Assembly: GCA_902486425.1 (NCBI GenBank)
Contig: CABTOK010000001.1
Coordinates: 62,001-126,000 of the forward strand
Origin: UBA11475 sp902486425
GTDB lineage: Bacteria; Bacillota; Clostridia; Christensenellales; Borkfalkiaceae
Length of the DNA: 64,000 nucleotides
Direction of reading: 5' to 3'
This document shows positions 35,238-42,981 of this stretch, piece by piece. How positions within the stretch are numbered: the stretch's first letter is position 1; each line of letters starts with the position of its first letter. The notes under the pieces were generated by a model that was given only the letters and a program-made list of their open reading frames with translations, searched no databases and had not been told where the DNA came from. The position numbers and the translations under genes are program-made.

Positions 35238-35360
35238 ATGCTATATTTTGCCGAGTGGTCTATACTGTAAAAACTATATAGATTTTTTGGCAAAAAATGA
35301 TATGGCACATGGACTTGTAGGGTGTTGTGTATCCCCTATATTTCTGTGTGCTGTTTTTAT
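35238..35360 (+). promoter_or_regulatory. Attenuator with leader peptide, copy 2
   Basis: Leader peptide MLYFAEWSIL (35238-35270) differs from copy 1 by one codon (TGG for CAA). It overlaps the same TCTATA/TATAGA terminator, and the second stem GCACATGGA/TTTCTGTGTGC (35305/35341) follows with T-rich end. Confidence 0.6.
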
Positions 35361-35489
35361 ATTTGTAAAATAAATTGACTGTCTACATTTTTTTATTAAA
35401 GACTAAAAAGAAGAAAAGGAACAAAACGGGACAAAGTGTATTCGCAACGATTTTACACTTTATATTTATAGCACTTAAAAGGAGGATTT

Positions 35490-36158
35490 ATGAAAAAAAA
35501 GTTAGTATTAATAATTACTTTATTATTTATTTTGAATATATTTTCAGCTTGCACCCAAGATATTGAAAGCGATAATAATCAAAAAAAACTTTTAGAAGAC
35601 TATAAACGCTCTGCTATTATGGATGTTATTTCATATGAGGAGGATAAGATTGCGAATAACATTTATAGTGGAGCAGGGTATAGTAAGTTAAACGCTATAG
35701 TTGAATGTGCCACAATAAAGATTAATATTGCAAACGAAATGACCAAAATAGATATAATTTGCGTGGAGACTATGAAAGAAATGGATATGGTTGATAAAAT
35801 TGACGGTGAAGGGTATTTTTATTCTTTGCAAGATGCGTATACAAATGGAAAGTTGACGCTTGCAAACATTCAAACAATATCTACTTCTCGATTAGAGGTG
35901 CATCAGTTGGGAATAAAAGAACAGCTTGCAATAAAAACCTCGTATTTGAATTTGCTTAAAAAAGAAGAAATCGATGGCAATGAATTTTCAGTAGAAGACA
36001 TTTCGATCATTCGTTATTATGGGGAGTATAATGGTTGTTATGTTGTACAAATAGGTGATTCGTATTCAGATTATCCTGCGGAAATGCTTAAGTGTGTTAT
36101 TTCAAATATAGTAATTAATTTCAGTGGGCCAAGCATATTAGTTTGGGAAAAAAACTAA
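35490..36158 (+). CDS. Lipoprotein of unknown function (cargo)
   Basis: A 222-residue lipoprotein: hydrophobic signal KLVLIITLLFILNIFSAC with lipobox FSAC, then a soluble domain rich in Ile, Glu and Lys. No family recognised. A strong AAAGGAGG precedes the ATG. It follows leader copy 2 and precedes a second lipoprotein gene by 25 bp, so the two are co-transcribed. Both may be accessory to the ABC transporter, a common arrangement for peptide or antibiotic export systems, but this is inference from neighbourhood. Confidence 0.65.
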   Translation: MKKKLVLIITLLFILNIFSACTQDIESDNNQKKLLEDYKRSAIMDVISYEEDKIANNIYSGAGYSKLNAIVECATIKINIANEMTKIDIICVETMKEMDMVDKIDGEGYFYSLQDAYTNGKLTLANIQTISTSRLEVHQLGIKEQLAIKTSYLNLLKKEEIDGNEFSVEDISIIRYYGEYNGCYVVQIGDSYSDYPAEMLKCVISNIVINFSGPSILVWEKN

Positions 36159-36183
36159 TTATTAATATGGAAGTGGAGGCATT

Positions 36184-36684
36184 ATGAATAATTCTAAAAT
36201 AAAGAACTATAGTTTTTATGAAAAAAAGATAATCTCAATGTTGCTATTATTAAGTGGTGTATTCACCATTTCAGCTTGTACGAATGATTCTACTGATCCA
36301 TATAAAAATTATACAGCTTCGGGGTACGAGGTAAAATGTATACAAATTGACTATGAGAATGACAATTGTTCTTTTGGGTACGATAGAGTAGAACTACTTT
36401 CTGATTACAAGAGTTATGCTGCATATAACTTTAATTTTGACTATACAGAATCGTATTTTGAATTAAACAATTTGTTGGTATTTGTGGTGACATGCCGATC
36501 TTCAGATGGTATGGAGTTTATCGAAATATTAAAAAAAGATAATACGATTTATCCGTTGTTTGAGGTAAACGAGATTGGCGAAGACGAACCTGTGACAGAC
36601 GATATTATTGTAATGTTGTATTGCGTTGAAATACCGAAAACAACGGAATGTGAAATTGGTGATATTAAGTATCGCTATAGATAA
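36184..36684 (+). CDS. Second lipoprotein of unknown function (cargo)
   Basis: A 166-residue protein with a charged N-terminus, signal IISMLLLLSGVFTISAC (lipobox ISAC) and an acidic soluble domain. RBS GTGGAGG. Its end runs into a different open frame that continues with protein-like sequence, so a frameshift near 36670 that once joined the two is possible. AT-rich like the ABC gene. Confidence 0.6.
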   Translation: MNNSKIKNYSFYEKKIISMLLLLSGVFTISACTNDSTDPYKNYTASGYEVKCIQIDYENDNCSFGYDRVELLSDYKSYAAYNFNFDYTESYFELNNLLVFVVTCRSSDGMEFIEILKKDNTIYPLFEVNEIGEDEPVTDDIIVMLYCVEIPKTTECEIGDIKYRYR

Positions 36685-36689
36685 TGTCA

Positions 36690-37018
36690 TTACTGATAAA
36701 ATCACCCTCAAATATGATAATGACTTATTTTTAGTAGGAACAAAAAGTAGTTACATGTTATATACTGTCTGGCAGTGGGAGAAAGGAGAAGATTATGCTG
36801 ATTATATTCCGATTTCTACAGCAGAAGATTTGAAGAGAATAAGCGACAATTTAAGCGGAAAATATTATTTAGTGAATGATATTGACTTATATAATATTGA
36901 ATGGATACCTATCGCGTCTATATATGAATATAATGCTTCAAAATATAGGGTTGACGATTGTTCATTTACCGGAGTACTTGATGGGAATGGTTATAAGAGT
37001 GTAATTCGTCATAAAAAG
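36690..37018 (+). pseudogene. Remnant of a GLUG-repeat surface protein
   Basis: An open frame reads ITLKYDNDLFLVG, then DYIPISTAEDLKRISDNLSG, KYYLVNDIDLYNIEWIPI and FTGVLDGNGYK. This is the GLUG-type repeat of cell-wall adhesins. No convincing start with a ribosome site exists, and the repeat is cut within DGNGY by the terminator at 37015. So it is a fragment, either frameshifted from the lipoprotein gene before it or truncated by insertion. Confidence 0.55.
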
Positions 37019-37046
37019 GGAGCGTTAAAACTCCCTTTTTATATGC
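37014..37046 (-). terminator. Terminator of the minus-strand operon
   Basis: AAAAAGGGAG/CTCCCTTTTT with a small loop, nine bases past the stop of the 37055 gene. Usable on both strands. Confidence 0.8.
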
Positions 37047-37054
37047 AGGAAAAT

Positions 37055-37345
37055 TTAGTTATTTGGTGCGTAAAACTTGCCGTTTATCTCGACCTTGCCG
37101 TTTTCAATCGACGGCTTCCCCGTTTTGTAGGCACGAAGAATATATTTATCGGATGGTTCTACTAAAAGAGGTAGATTGCCTTCGGTAAATTGTGAATCGT
37201 CCGATACTTCGAGAATTTTGAAACCTTTCTTTATAAGGTCGGCGGAAAATTGCCATTTCTTTTCAAAAAGCCCGAAAGAATCCATAATAATAGAAATATC
37301 TTTTTCGGGGTGATAGGCGGTAATGCGATAGTAATTGTTGTTCAT
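37055..37345 (-). CDS. 96-residue hypothetical protein
   Basis: MNNNYYRITAYHPEKDISII to VEINGKFYAPNN. A small soluble protein that resembles the short accessory proteins found beside pcfJ in mobile elements, function unknown. AAAGGAG precedes the ATG. Last gene of the minus-strand operon, 55 bp after pcfJ. Confidence 0.55.
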   Translation of the reverse strand: MNNNYYRITAYHPEKDISIIMDSFGLFEKKWQFSADLIKKGFKILEVSDDSQFTEGNLPLLVEPSDKYILRAYKTGKPSIENGKVEINGKFYAPNN

Positions 37346-37400
37346 AATGTAAAACTCCTTTGGTTTTTAATTGGGTGCAACGTCACGTTGCCCTTTGCGG

Positions 37401-38714
37401 TTAAGCCGCTAATTGTTTAATCTTTCTGTTTGCGTAAGGTAGCCATTTTTTGTGGACAAAGTTTATTACTTCCTCCGTGGGCTTCGAATCGTGGTCTCCG
37501 TAACACTGTAAAATGCGCTTTTGCGCCGGCGAATACTCAACTGTAACGAACGGAACTTCGGGATGTTCTTTGGTGCGGATAAAGAAAATAAGCGACTCTT
37601 CGCGAGTAAATTTTTGGTCGTAACCCATTCGTCCGACACAATGATGAAGTAGTTCGCCTTCGTGTATTAGATCCGACGGCTTTTGTGCGATAATCGCTAT
37701 ATAGACGGACTTTTTATCGTATTCAAGCCCTAAATACTTGCTCGCAACGACGGCAAATTTATCGTAAAGGGCTTTGCGTTCCTGCTCGTCTTTCAATGCT
37801 TTTGCGGTGTTGTATTCATCGATACGAATATCGTGCCAACGCTTGAAATCGTGTGGATAGCGGTTCTTATTTTCCGTCATGTCCAAGCCGAGATAGTTAC
37901 ACGCACGAAGATAATCCCGATACGAATATGGGTTCGTGTTCTGACTACGGATATACAGCACGAATTTTTCAAGGTCGTTTTTGAAGAAAGTTCGCAATTC
38001 TTTCAGTTCGGCTTCTTTGGATAATTGCATACGGTATTTTTTATACGCCTGTAAATCTGCAACGGGTTTGTTCGTTCTGAACGCTCTCAAAATTACGTCA
38101 ACGTAATAGTCGTTTTGCATTATCTCGGCGCGGTTCTTCATAAGCCATTTGCAAAAGCGTTTGTTTTTGCCGACTTCTTTCAAGATTTGCGTGGAAAAGG
38201 CATAATTGACAAGTCCCGCTTTCATCAGGTATTCTATTTGCGGATACTGCTTGTAATAGCGTAGGTATTTCAAAATATCTACACCGTAGTATAGATTTAC
38301 GGCTGAATACTTGTATTCCGGAAATTTATCCAAATACTCACGATTTACTATCGGCGCAAACGGATCGAAATATTTATCGTCGGAGCAGCCCCAAGCGGTG
38401 CTTTCATACCAACGCTCGGATTTTTGCAAGCCTTGCTCGTACCAGCCGACTTGATAACCGGCGATATAGTAAAATACCATATCTTTTACAAAGCACTCTT
38501 TTGAGTTAAGTCCGTGAACGGCGACTTGCTTATACAGCCACTGTTTGTAATGGTTTCTAACGGCAACCGTAACTTTTACAAGTTCGCCGTCGTTTTTCGT
38601 AAGATAAGAGTAAAAGCGAGTATGCCCGGGCGCACATGTCAAATTTTCTTTGTCGTAACGCCTGATGCGCTCGACTATGTATTTCGGAATAGGCTTTATT
38701 TTTTCGATTTTCAT
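37401..38714 (-). CDS. pcfJ: PcfJ-like protein
   Basis: A 437-residue cytoplasmic protein of the PcfJ family, named from the enterococcal conjugative plasmid pCF10 and common in integrative elements; biochemical function is not established. The diagnostic C-terminal region is ELLHHCVGRMGYDQKF, then ESLIFFIRTKEHPEVPFVTV and RILQCYGDHDSKPTEEV. The N-terminal two thirds are helical with many Arg and Tyr. Start 38714 is set by GAGGTGAT seven bases upstream. The pcfK gene precedes it with only 5 bp between, so the two are one operon. Confidence 0.85.
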   Translation of the reverse strand: MKIEKIKPIPKYIVERIRRYDKENLTCAPGHTRFYSYLTKNDGELVKVTVAVRNHYKQWLYKQVAVHGLNSKECFVKDMVFYYIAGYQVGWYEQGLQKSERWYESTAWGCSDDKYFDPFAPIVNREYLDKFPEYKYSAVNLYYGVDILKYLRYYKQYPQIEYLMKAGLVNYAFSTQILKEVGKNKRFCKWLMKNRAEIMQNDYYVDVILRAFRTNKPVADLQAYKKYRMQLSKEAELKELRTFFKNDLEKFVLYIRSQNTNPYSYRDYLRACNYLGLDMTENKNRYPHDFKRWHDIRIDEYNTAKALKDEQERKALYDKFAVVASKYLGLEYDKKSVYIAIIAQKPSDLIHEGELLHHCVGRMGYDQKFTREESLIFFIRTKEHPEVPFVTVEYSPAQKRILQCYGDHDSKPTEEVINFVHKKWLPYANRKIKQLAA

Positions 38715-38719
38715 TAGTA

Positions 38720-39790
38720 TCACCTCACAATAAACGTATCGCCTAAAATTGCTTTGAGTTTTGCAATAATTTCGTTGTCAACAGTAGGCATATCCTTGAA
38801 AAGTTTGGCAGGTTCTTCAACGTCACCGTCGAACTTTCGCATATCGTCTTCGGTTAAATCGTCGCAGAGAATTTCGCCTGTATCTTCGTCTATAAGTCGA
38901 TTATCCGAATAATTTACACGCTGAATGAATTGCGTATCGTAGGGATTTTCGATGATATACAGGTCGTGCCGTTTAACTATTTTAGCAAAGTAATTTTCGG
39001 CTGCGTGGTAAGGAAAACCAATCATCGGTATGCGGTTTTCCAAGCCTACGTCACGGCTTGTAATGGTTAGTTCGAGTTCGTTACCGAGCATAACCGCATT
39101 ATCCCCGAAAACCTCATAAAAGTCGCCCAAACGAAGTGCTACGACAGCCGTCGGACGTTCGCTTTGGTAAAGCATATAATCTCGGTAAGTCTGATTGCCT
39201 TTCGGTTGTTCTTTGACAGTGGCAGGCTTTACTTCTTGCGATTCTTCTTCGGCAACGATTCGCATTGCCTCTTGCATTTCTTCTTCCGTCGTCATATCCG
39301 AATCGTCGTCTTTTGTAACGCTTTCGGCAGTTGAAGTGTCGTTTACGGTATCCTTAACGTCTGTTTCGTCGAGTCTGTCAAAGATAGAGAATTGCAAGTT
39401 CTGCGGTTTGGGTTTAACGGAAGAAGTCGGCGTATAGGTCGATTTTTGCGTAGTTTTCTGTTTTACAACGGGTTTATATTCTGCTCCGTCTATCGTGTAA
39501 AGCGTTCCTTCGATCGACTCTTCCTCAAAATAATGGATTGCCCAACCGTAAACGGTAGCGTCGTCAACACAAGCGGAATAAGCACCTTTTTCTGCAAGTT
39601 TTCTCGCTTCGTCACAAGCGTATTTCATAAAGCCGGAAAGCGTCTTTTTGTTTATAAGCGACTTACCGTCTTTTTCAAACGGCGTGCCGCTGTTTATCTT
39701 GTCTGCCAACGTTTCGCTTGCATTTTCTTGTAAATATGCAAGTATCAATTCTTCTTGCTTATTTGCGGCTGTGAGATTTAATTTAACCAT
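38720..39790 (-). CDS. pcfK: PcfK-like protein fused to a MutS domain I-like segment
   Basis: A 356-residue two-part protein. The N-terminus (about 1-110) is PcfK-like: LADKINSGTPFEKDGKSL, MKYACDEARKLAEKGA, then DDATVYGWAIHYFEEESIEG and an IDGAEYKPV strand. A Thr/Ser/Asp-rich linker of about 90 residues follows. From about residue 210 comes a segment like the mismatch-sensing first domain of MutS: YRDYMLYQSERP, VALRLGDFYEVFGDNAVML, GNELELTITSRD and IPMIGFPYHA. MutS ATPase domains are absent. The start at 39790 follows AAAGGAG. Role unknown; possibly handling of element DNA. Confidence 0.8.
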   Translation of the reverse strand: MVKLNLTAANKQEELILAYLQENASETLADKINSGTPFEKDGKSLINKKTLSGFMKYACDEARKLAEKGAYSACVDDATVYGWAIHYFEEESIEGTLYTIDGAEYKPVVKQKTTQKSTYTPTSSVKPKPQNLQFSIFDRLDETDVKDTVNDTSTAESVTKDDDSDMTTEEEMQEAMRIVAEEESQEVKPATVKEQPKGNQTYRDYMLYQSERPTAVVALRLGDFYEVFGDNAVMLGNELELTITSRDVGLENRIPMIGFPYHAAENYFAKIVKRHDLYIIENPYDTQFIQRVNYSDNRLIDEDTGEILCDDLTEDDMRKFDGDVEEPAKLFKDMPTVDNEIIAKLKAILGDTFIVR

Positions 39791-39995
39791 CGTTTTCACA
39801 CTCCTTTTGTAGTATTTCTAAAATATCTTTTTCTTCGTAGCCAGACGAGCAAAGCCAGATAATCGTTGCAAGCGTTTCAAGGCTCGCACCTCGTTTGTTG
39901 CGCTCGAATAATTTTTCGTATTGACGGCAGTCACCACCCGTAAACCATTGATATTTGTTACAAAGACGGTAAAGCGTTTCGTTAGATAATTTCAT
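39783..39995 (-). CDS. 70-residue hypothetical protein
   Basis: MKLSNETLYRLCNKYQWFTG to LQKECENDG. Helical, resembling small proteins found ahead of pcfK in other elements. It overlaps pcfK by eight bases, indicating coupled translation. RBS TAAGGAG. Confidence 0.55.
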   Translation of the reverse strand: MKLSNETLYRLCNKYQWFTGGDCRQYEKLFERNKRGASLETLATIIWLCSSGYEEKDILEILQKECENDG

Positions 39996-40007
39996 AGTTT
40001 TATCTCC

Positions 40008-40382
40008 TTAAAAGGGTAAATCGTTCAGAAGTTCGGCGGCAGTACCTTCCAAGTCTGAAAGCGTTGTGTAATTGTTAAAACCGCCGCGATAATCCGTTTC
40101 GTTTTCTGCCGTGCGAATAAGTATGTGGTCATACCATTCGTTTGAAAAGTACCGAACGTCGGATATGGATATGTAAACGCATTTGTTTTCCGCGCTTTTA
40201 ATGAAAGCCGAAAAGCAATAATGGTTTTTGCCGACGTTTACAAGTCGCCAATGATTATTTTTGCAAACCGCACGAAGATAGTTGATGTATTTCGTCTGAA
40301 AAGATTTGTAATCGTCGCCGGTGTAACAACCCGACGAAAATTCGTAGTTTACGTATTTTTCTAAGTCTTTGATGGTAGCCAT
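40008..40382 (-). CDS. 124-residue hypothetical protein
   Basis: Soluble, aromatic-rich (YFSNEWYDHILIRTAENETD). GAGAGGTG precedes the ATG. Belongs to the small-gene string between pcfK and ardA. Function unknown. Confidence 0.55.
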   Translation of the reverse strand: MATIKDLEKYVNYEFSSGCYTGDDYKSFQTKYINYLRAVCKNNHWRLVNVGKNHYCFSAFIKSAENKCVYISISDVRYFSNEWYDHILIRTAENETDYRGGFNNYTTLSDLEGTAAELLNDLPF

Positions 40383-40395
40383 TTTTTTGCACCTC

Positions 40396-40572
40396 TCAAT
40401 ATAATTTGATTACTTTAATGTACTTACCGGTCAAGCCGTTGTCTTGACGGATTTTCTTTATCGCATCACGAAGTGAATATCCGACGTAACGGTTTTTCTT
40501 TTGCGTGTAACCATCGTCGTAATCAATGGTGATAATGCCTGTATCGCTGTAAGTGTAAAATATAAATCTCAT
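40396..40572 (-). CDS. 58-residue hypothetical protein
   Basis: Reads MRFIFYTYSDTGIITIDYDD, then GYTQKKNRYVGYSLRDAIKK and a short tail. It overlaps the preceding gene by four bases (ATGA) and has AGGAG upstream, so it is likely expressed. Function unknown. Confidence 0.5.
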   Translation of the reverse strand: MRFIFYTYSDTGIITIDYDDGYTQKKNRYVGYSLRDAIKKIRQDNGLTGKYIKVIKLY

Positions 40573-40754
40573 TCTTCGATTCTCCTATAAACGTCGTCGG
40601 CGTAATATTCGCAAACGAACCAATTAAAAAGAGCGTGACATTTCACGCCCTTATAGTCCACAATGCAATCGTTATCGCCGACTTCTTCGAGTACGGTTAT
40701 TTCAGCCATTTCGCCGTTAAGCGAATGAATATGAGCCATTGCTTTATAACTCAT
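40569..40754 (-). CDS. 61-residue hypothetical protein
   Basis: MSYKAMAHIHSLNGEMAEIT to ADDVYRRIEE, acidic. TTGGAGGTGG inside the end of the upstream gene supplies the ribosome site. Overlaps both neighbours. Confidence 0.5.
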   Translation of the reverse strand: MSYKAMAHIHSLNGEMAEITVLEEVGDNDCIVDYKGVKCHALFNWFVCEYYADDVYRRIEE

Positions 40755-41058
40755 TCGAGTCCACCTCCAAGATGCGTAATTCTATAAAATCGTGCAAATA
40801 ATCTATTTTGCAAAACAGATTCCACCAAAGTTCGTGTTCTTTACCGTCGGTAAAGGTGTCGTTACAATCCAATTCGTAGTTATGCTGTAATTCGCCGTTT
40901 TCAAAAGCGTTAGCCGCCCAGCTTATTTCGGGCTTCTTTTCGTCTTCTATGATTTCGTGAAAGCGTTCAACGGCTTTTTCATAACTGGAAAAGGCTTGCG
41001 TATCCACACCGTCGCAATCTTCTGCTGAATATTGAAATAAAACAAGATAGATTTTCAT
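40744..41058 (-). CDS. 104-residue acidic hypothetical protein
   Basis: Strongly acidic (ELDCNDTFTDGKEHELWW), starting MKIYLVLFQYSAEDCDGVD. A net charge well below zero is typical of DNA-mimic or anti-restriction proteins, but no specific family is recognised. Confidence 0.55.
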   Translation of the reverse strand: MKIYLVLFQYSAEDCDGVDTQAFSSYEKAVERFHEIIEDEKKPEISWAANAFENGELQHNYELDCNDTFTDGKEHELWWNLFCKIDYLHDFIELRILEVDSNEL

Positions 41059-41066
41059 ATATCACT

Positions 41067-41480
41067 TCACGCAACACGTTTAATTCCACCGCCGAAAGAG
41101 CGGATACCGATAGTTCCGAATTCAGAACAAAAGTCATCATCAACGTTCCAGACGTAGGCAAAGGCGTAGTACGTATTGCCTTGCTTATACAACATTTCGT
41201 CCCATTCTTCTTCGTAATCGGATATGTAGAGAAAGTCGTAGCACTCTCCGAATTCGGTGTATTCGTGCGTAACGGCATATACAAGGCAGTTGTGTTTTTC
41301 TTCAAACGCCTTGATTTTATCCATAAGTTCAGGCTCTTGCCAAGCCCAGAATCCGCCAAAGTTTTCGTAGAAACAAACGGTATTGTCTTTTTCAAAGCCT
41401 TTTATGTAGGGCTTGTAAATGTCTAACTTTTTCATAAGTTCGATTGCTTTTGCTTTTTTGTTTTCGATTGTGATATTCAT
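41067..41480 (-). CDS. 137-residue hypothetical protein
   Basis: Reads MNITIENKKAKAIELMKKLD, with an aromatic and acidic middle (ENFGGFWAWQEPELMDKI, YISDYEEEWDEMLY). RBS AAAGGAG. Next to ardA in the same operon. Function unknown. Confidence 0.55.
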   Translation of the reverse strand: MNITIENKKAKAIELMKKLDIYKPYIKGFEKDNTVCFYENFGGFWAWQEPELMDKIKAFEEKHNCLVYAVTHEYTEFGECYDFLYISDYEEEWDEMLYKQGNTYYAFAYVWNVDDDFCSEFGTIGIRSFGGGIKRVA

Positions 41481-41499
41481 AGTTTTTTACTCCTTTTAA

Positions 41500-42048
41500 T
41501 TATTGAATTTCAATTAAGCCTTCGCTGTATTCTTGCAAATATTCTTCGCCGCAGTATCTTCCGTAGCGTTCAAGGTCGATAAAATCTAAAATGTGGTCGG
41601 GAATTTGGTATCCGCAACATTCGAGCATTTCTTTGCCGTAATCTTCCCAGTCATATCCTCGCCACAGATCTATGTCATCATTCCATCTGTGACCGCGGGA
41701 TTTTACTCTCTCTTCAAAATCATCGAAACAACGCACTTCGAGAAAAGCGCAAAAAACTTCATATTTTTCGTCGTCATCCAGAACGCCTGAATCGTTCAGA
41801 GTATTGAATAATTCCTCCGGATTGACGTAATCCCAATTGATTGAACCGTCGTCAATGCCTTCGATGTCTTGTATAAACAATTCTTCGTCGATGCCGTCAA
41901 GTTCAAAGCCTTCTTTTTTGAGTTCTTCCACGATTTCGTCCCAATCGGAATAATCCGAAAGGTTGAGCCATTTCGAGCCTAAGGCACGTTCATTACATTC
42001 GTTGTAAGAACCCCAAGATCCGATTACTATGCTAATGTTACCATTCAT
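41500..42048 (-). CDS. ardA: ArdA-like anti-restriction protein
   Basis: A 182-residue, very acidic protein. Its N-terminus follows the ArdA pattern: ISIVIGSWGSYNECNERALG, WLNLSDYSDWDEIVEEL and EELFIQDIEGI. ArdA proteins mimic bent DNA and block type I restriction enzymes as elements enter a new host. The family is usually about 165-180 residues, so length is normal. The start at 42048 follows GGAGG. Presence in the right arm with other small acidic genes suggests an anti-defence cluster. Confidence 0.82.
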   Translation of the reverse strand: MNGNISIVIGSWGSYNECNERALGSKWLNLSDYSDWDEIVEELKKEGFELDGIDEELFIQDIEGIDDGSINWDYVNPEELFNTLNDSGVLDDDEKYEVFCAFLEVRCFDDFEERVKSRGHRWNDDIDLWRGYDWEDYGKEMLECCGYQIPDHILDFIDLERYGRYCGEEYLQEYSEGLIEIQ

Positions 42049-42049
42049 T

Positions 42050-42139
42050 TTAGTTGCCTCCTTCGATAGCGATTTTTTCTTCAATCATATCTTGCACTTC
42101 GTCAAGCAATTCTTCTAAGTCGATAATAGGTTTATTCAT
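42050..42139 (-). CDS. 29-residue coupled small ORF before ardA
   Basis: MNKPIIDLEELLDEVQDMIE and a short tail ending in GGN. It has GGAGG ten bases upstream and overlaps the preceding gene's stop. Its last codons contain the ardA ribosome site. It may be a real peptide or a translational coupler for ardA. Confidence 0.4.
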   Translation of the reverse strand: MNKPIIDLEELLDEVQDMIEEKIAIEGGN

Positions 42140-42387
42140 TATTTGCAAGCCTCCGTTTCGTCGATATAAATTTTTTCATAGGTGTTACCGTATTCGATGT
42201 AATGACCGCGTTCGTCTTCAAACACTTGATAATCCAGAACGCTTATGCGTCCTTGTTTCGTAACGGCAAAAGTGATAAGTTTCTTGTCGGGGCAGTACAT
42301 AACGGTGTCAAATCTTACAAGACATTCGCCGTCATTGTAATCGAACCCATCTGTGTCGATAAATGCAATTTCGTTAAGGTTAATCAT
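42139..42387 (-). CDS. 82-residue hypothetical protein
   Basis: MINLNEIAFIDTDGFDYNDG to YIDETEACK, acidic and beta-rich. The start is chosen at 42387 because AAGGAGG precedes it. The frame extends upstream without a site. Confidence 0.5.
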   Translation of the reverse strand: MINLNEIAFIDTDGFDYNDGECLVRFDTVMYCPDKKLITFAVTKQGRISVLDYQVFEDERGHYIEYGNTYEKIYIDETEACK

Positions 42388-42400
42388 TTTCAAATCCTCC

Positions 42401-42673
42401 TTATACCGTTTTGTACCATACCGAGTATTCAACCTCGATATCTCTGCCTTCGTATTCGTAATACATAGTCACGTAACCTTTGTATTCGTTTTCTTTTCCG
42501 AATACAGGGAAACAATGCTGTTCAACGTCATCGAAAGCTCGCGTATATCGTTTGCCGTTTTTTGAAACGCACTTACATAGCAACGTTCCTTCTTCGTTAA
42601 GAAATCCGAGACCGGAAATCTTGTCGTCAGAGTTGCCTCTGACTTTCTTGATTGAGTAAACAACTTTTTTCAT
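42401..42673 (-). CDS. 90-residue hypothetical protein
   Basis: MKKVVYSIKKVRGNSDDKIS to VEYSVWYKTV. ATGGAGG stands ten bases before the chosen start. First gene of the minus-strand right-arm operon. Function unknown. Confidence 0.5.
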   Translation of the reverse strand: MKKVVYSIKKVRGNSDDKISGLGFLNEEGTLLCKCVSKNGKRYTRAFDDVEQHCFPVFGKENEYKGYVTMYYEYEGRDIEVEYSVWYKTV

Positions 42674-42981
42674 TTTTGGATTACCTCCATTTTTTATTTT
42701 TGCCTTCTGGCAGGGGCAAAGGAGCATAAGTCGAAACTCATTCGATTTGTAAATTTTGTTGCAATGGAGAAAATCAACCGCCAAAGGATTTGAGCGAAAA
42801 ATACTATCGTAAAATAAAAAAGAGCCAAACTCTTTATCGAGTCTGACTCTGTTATCAATATTAAATGTTTAAGTAGTATTTTTCCGTGCAGTTGATTTTC
42901 TCGCTGACTTATGCTACAACCGCCACCACGAAAGGCAATAAAAAATGAATGCGAATATTGTTTAAGTGGTAATTGAATAGG
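42674..42981. other. Noncoding right end of the element
   Basis: Holds a minus-strand hairpin AGAGTCAGACTC/GAGTTTGGCTCT with a T run (about 42818-42853), probably a terminator or attenuator in the leader of the minus-strand operon. An open frame on the minus strand (42694-43080) crosses the attR junction and has no protein-like features, so I do not annotate it. Confidence 0.4.

Larger units (their letters stand above)
34904..35363 (+). repeat. Leader repeat, copy 2 (before lipoproteins)
   Basis: Second copy of the ~460-bp leader. Only the right arm of the large hairpin is present here (agacaagcacacgcc), the left arm being replaced by the pcfK fragment. The second attenuator stem is changed on both sides (GCACATGGA with TTTCTGTGTGC) so pairing is kept. 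Confidence 0.8.

Noticed and set aside
31691..35363. Insertion-sequence or composite transposon flanking the ABC gene
   Set aside because: The flanking repeats are direct copies of a regulatory leader and contain no transposase or terminal inverted repeats.
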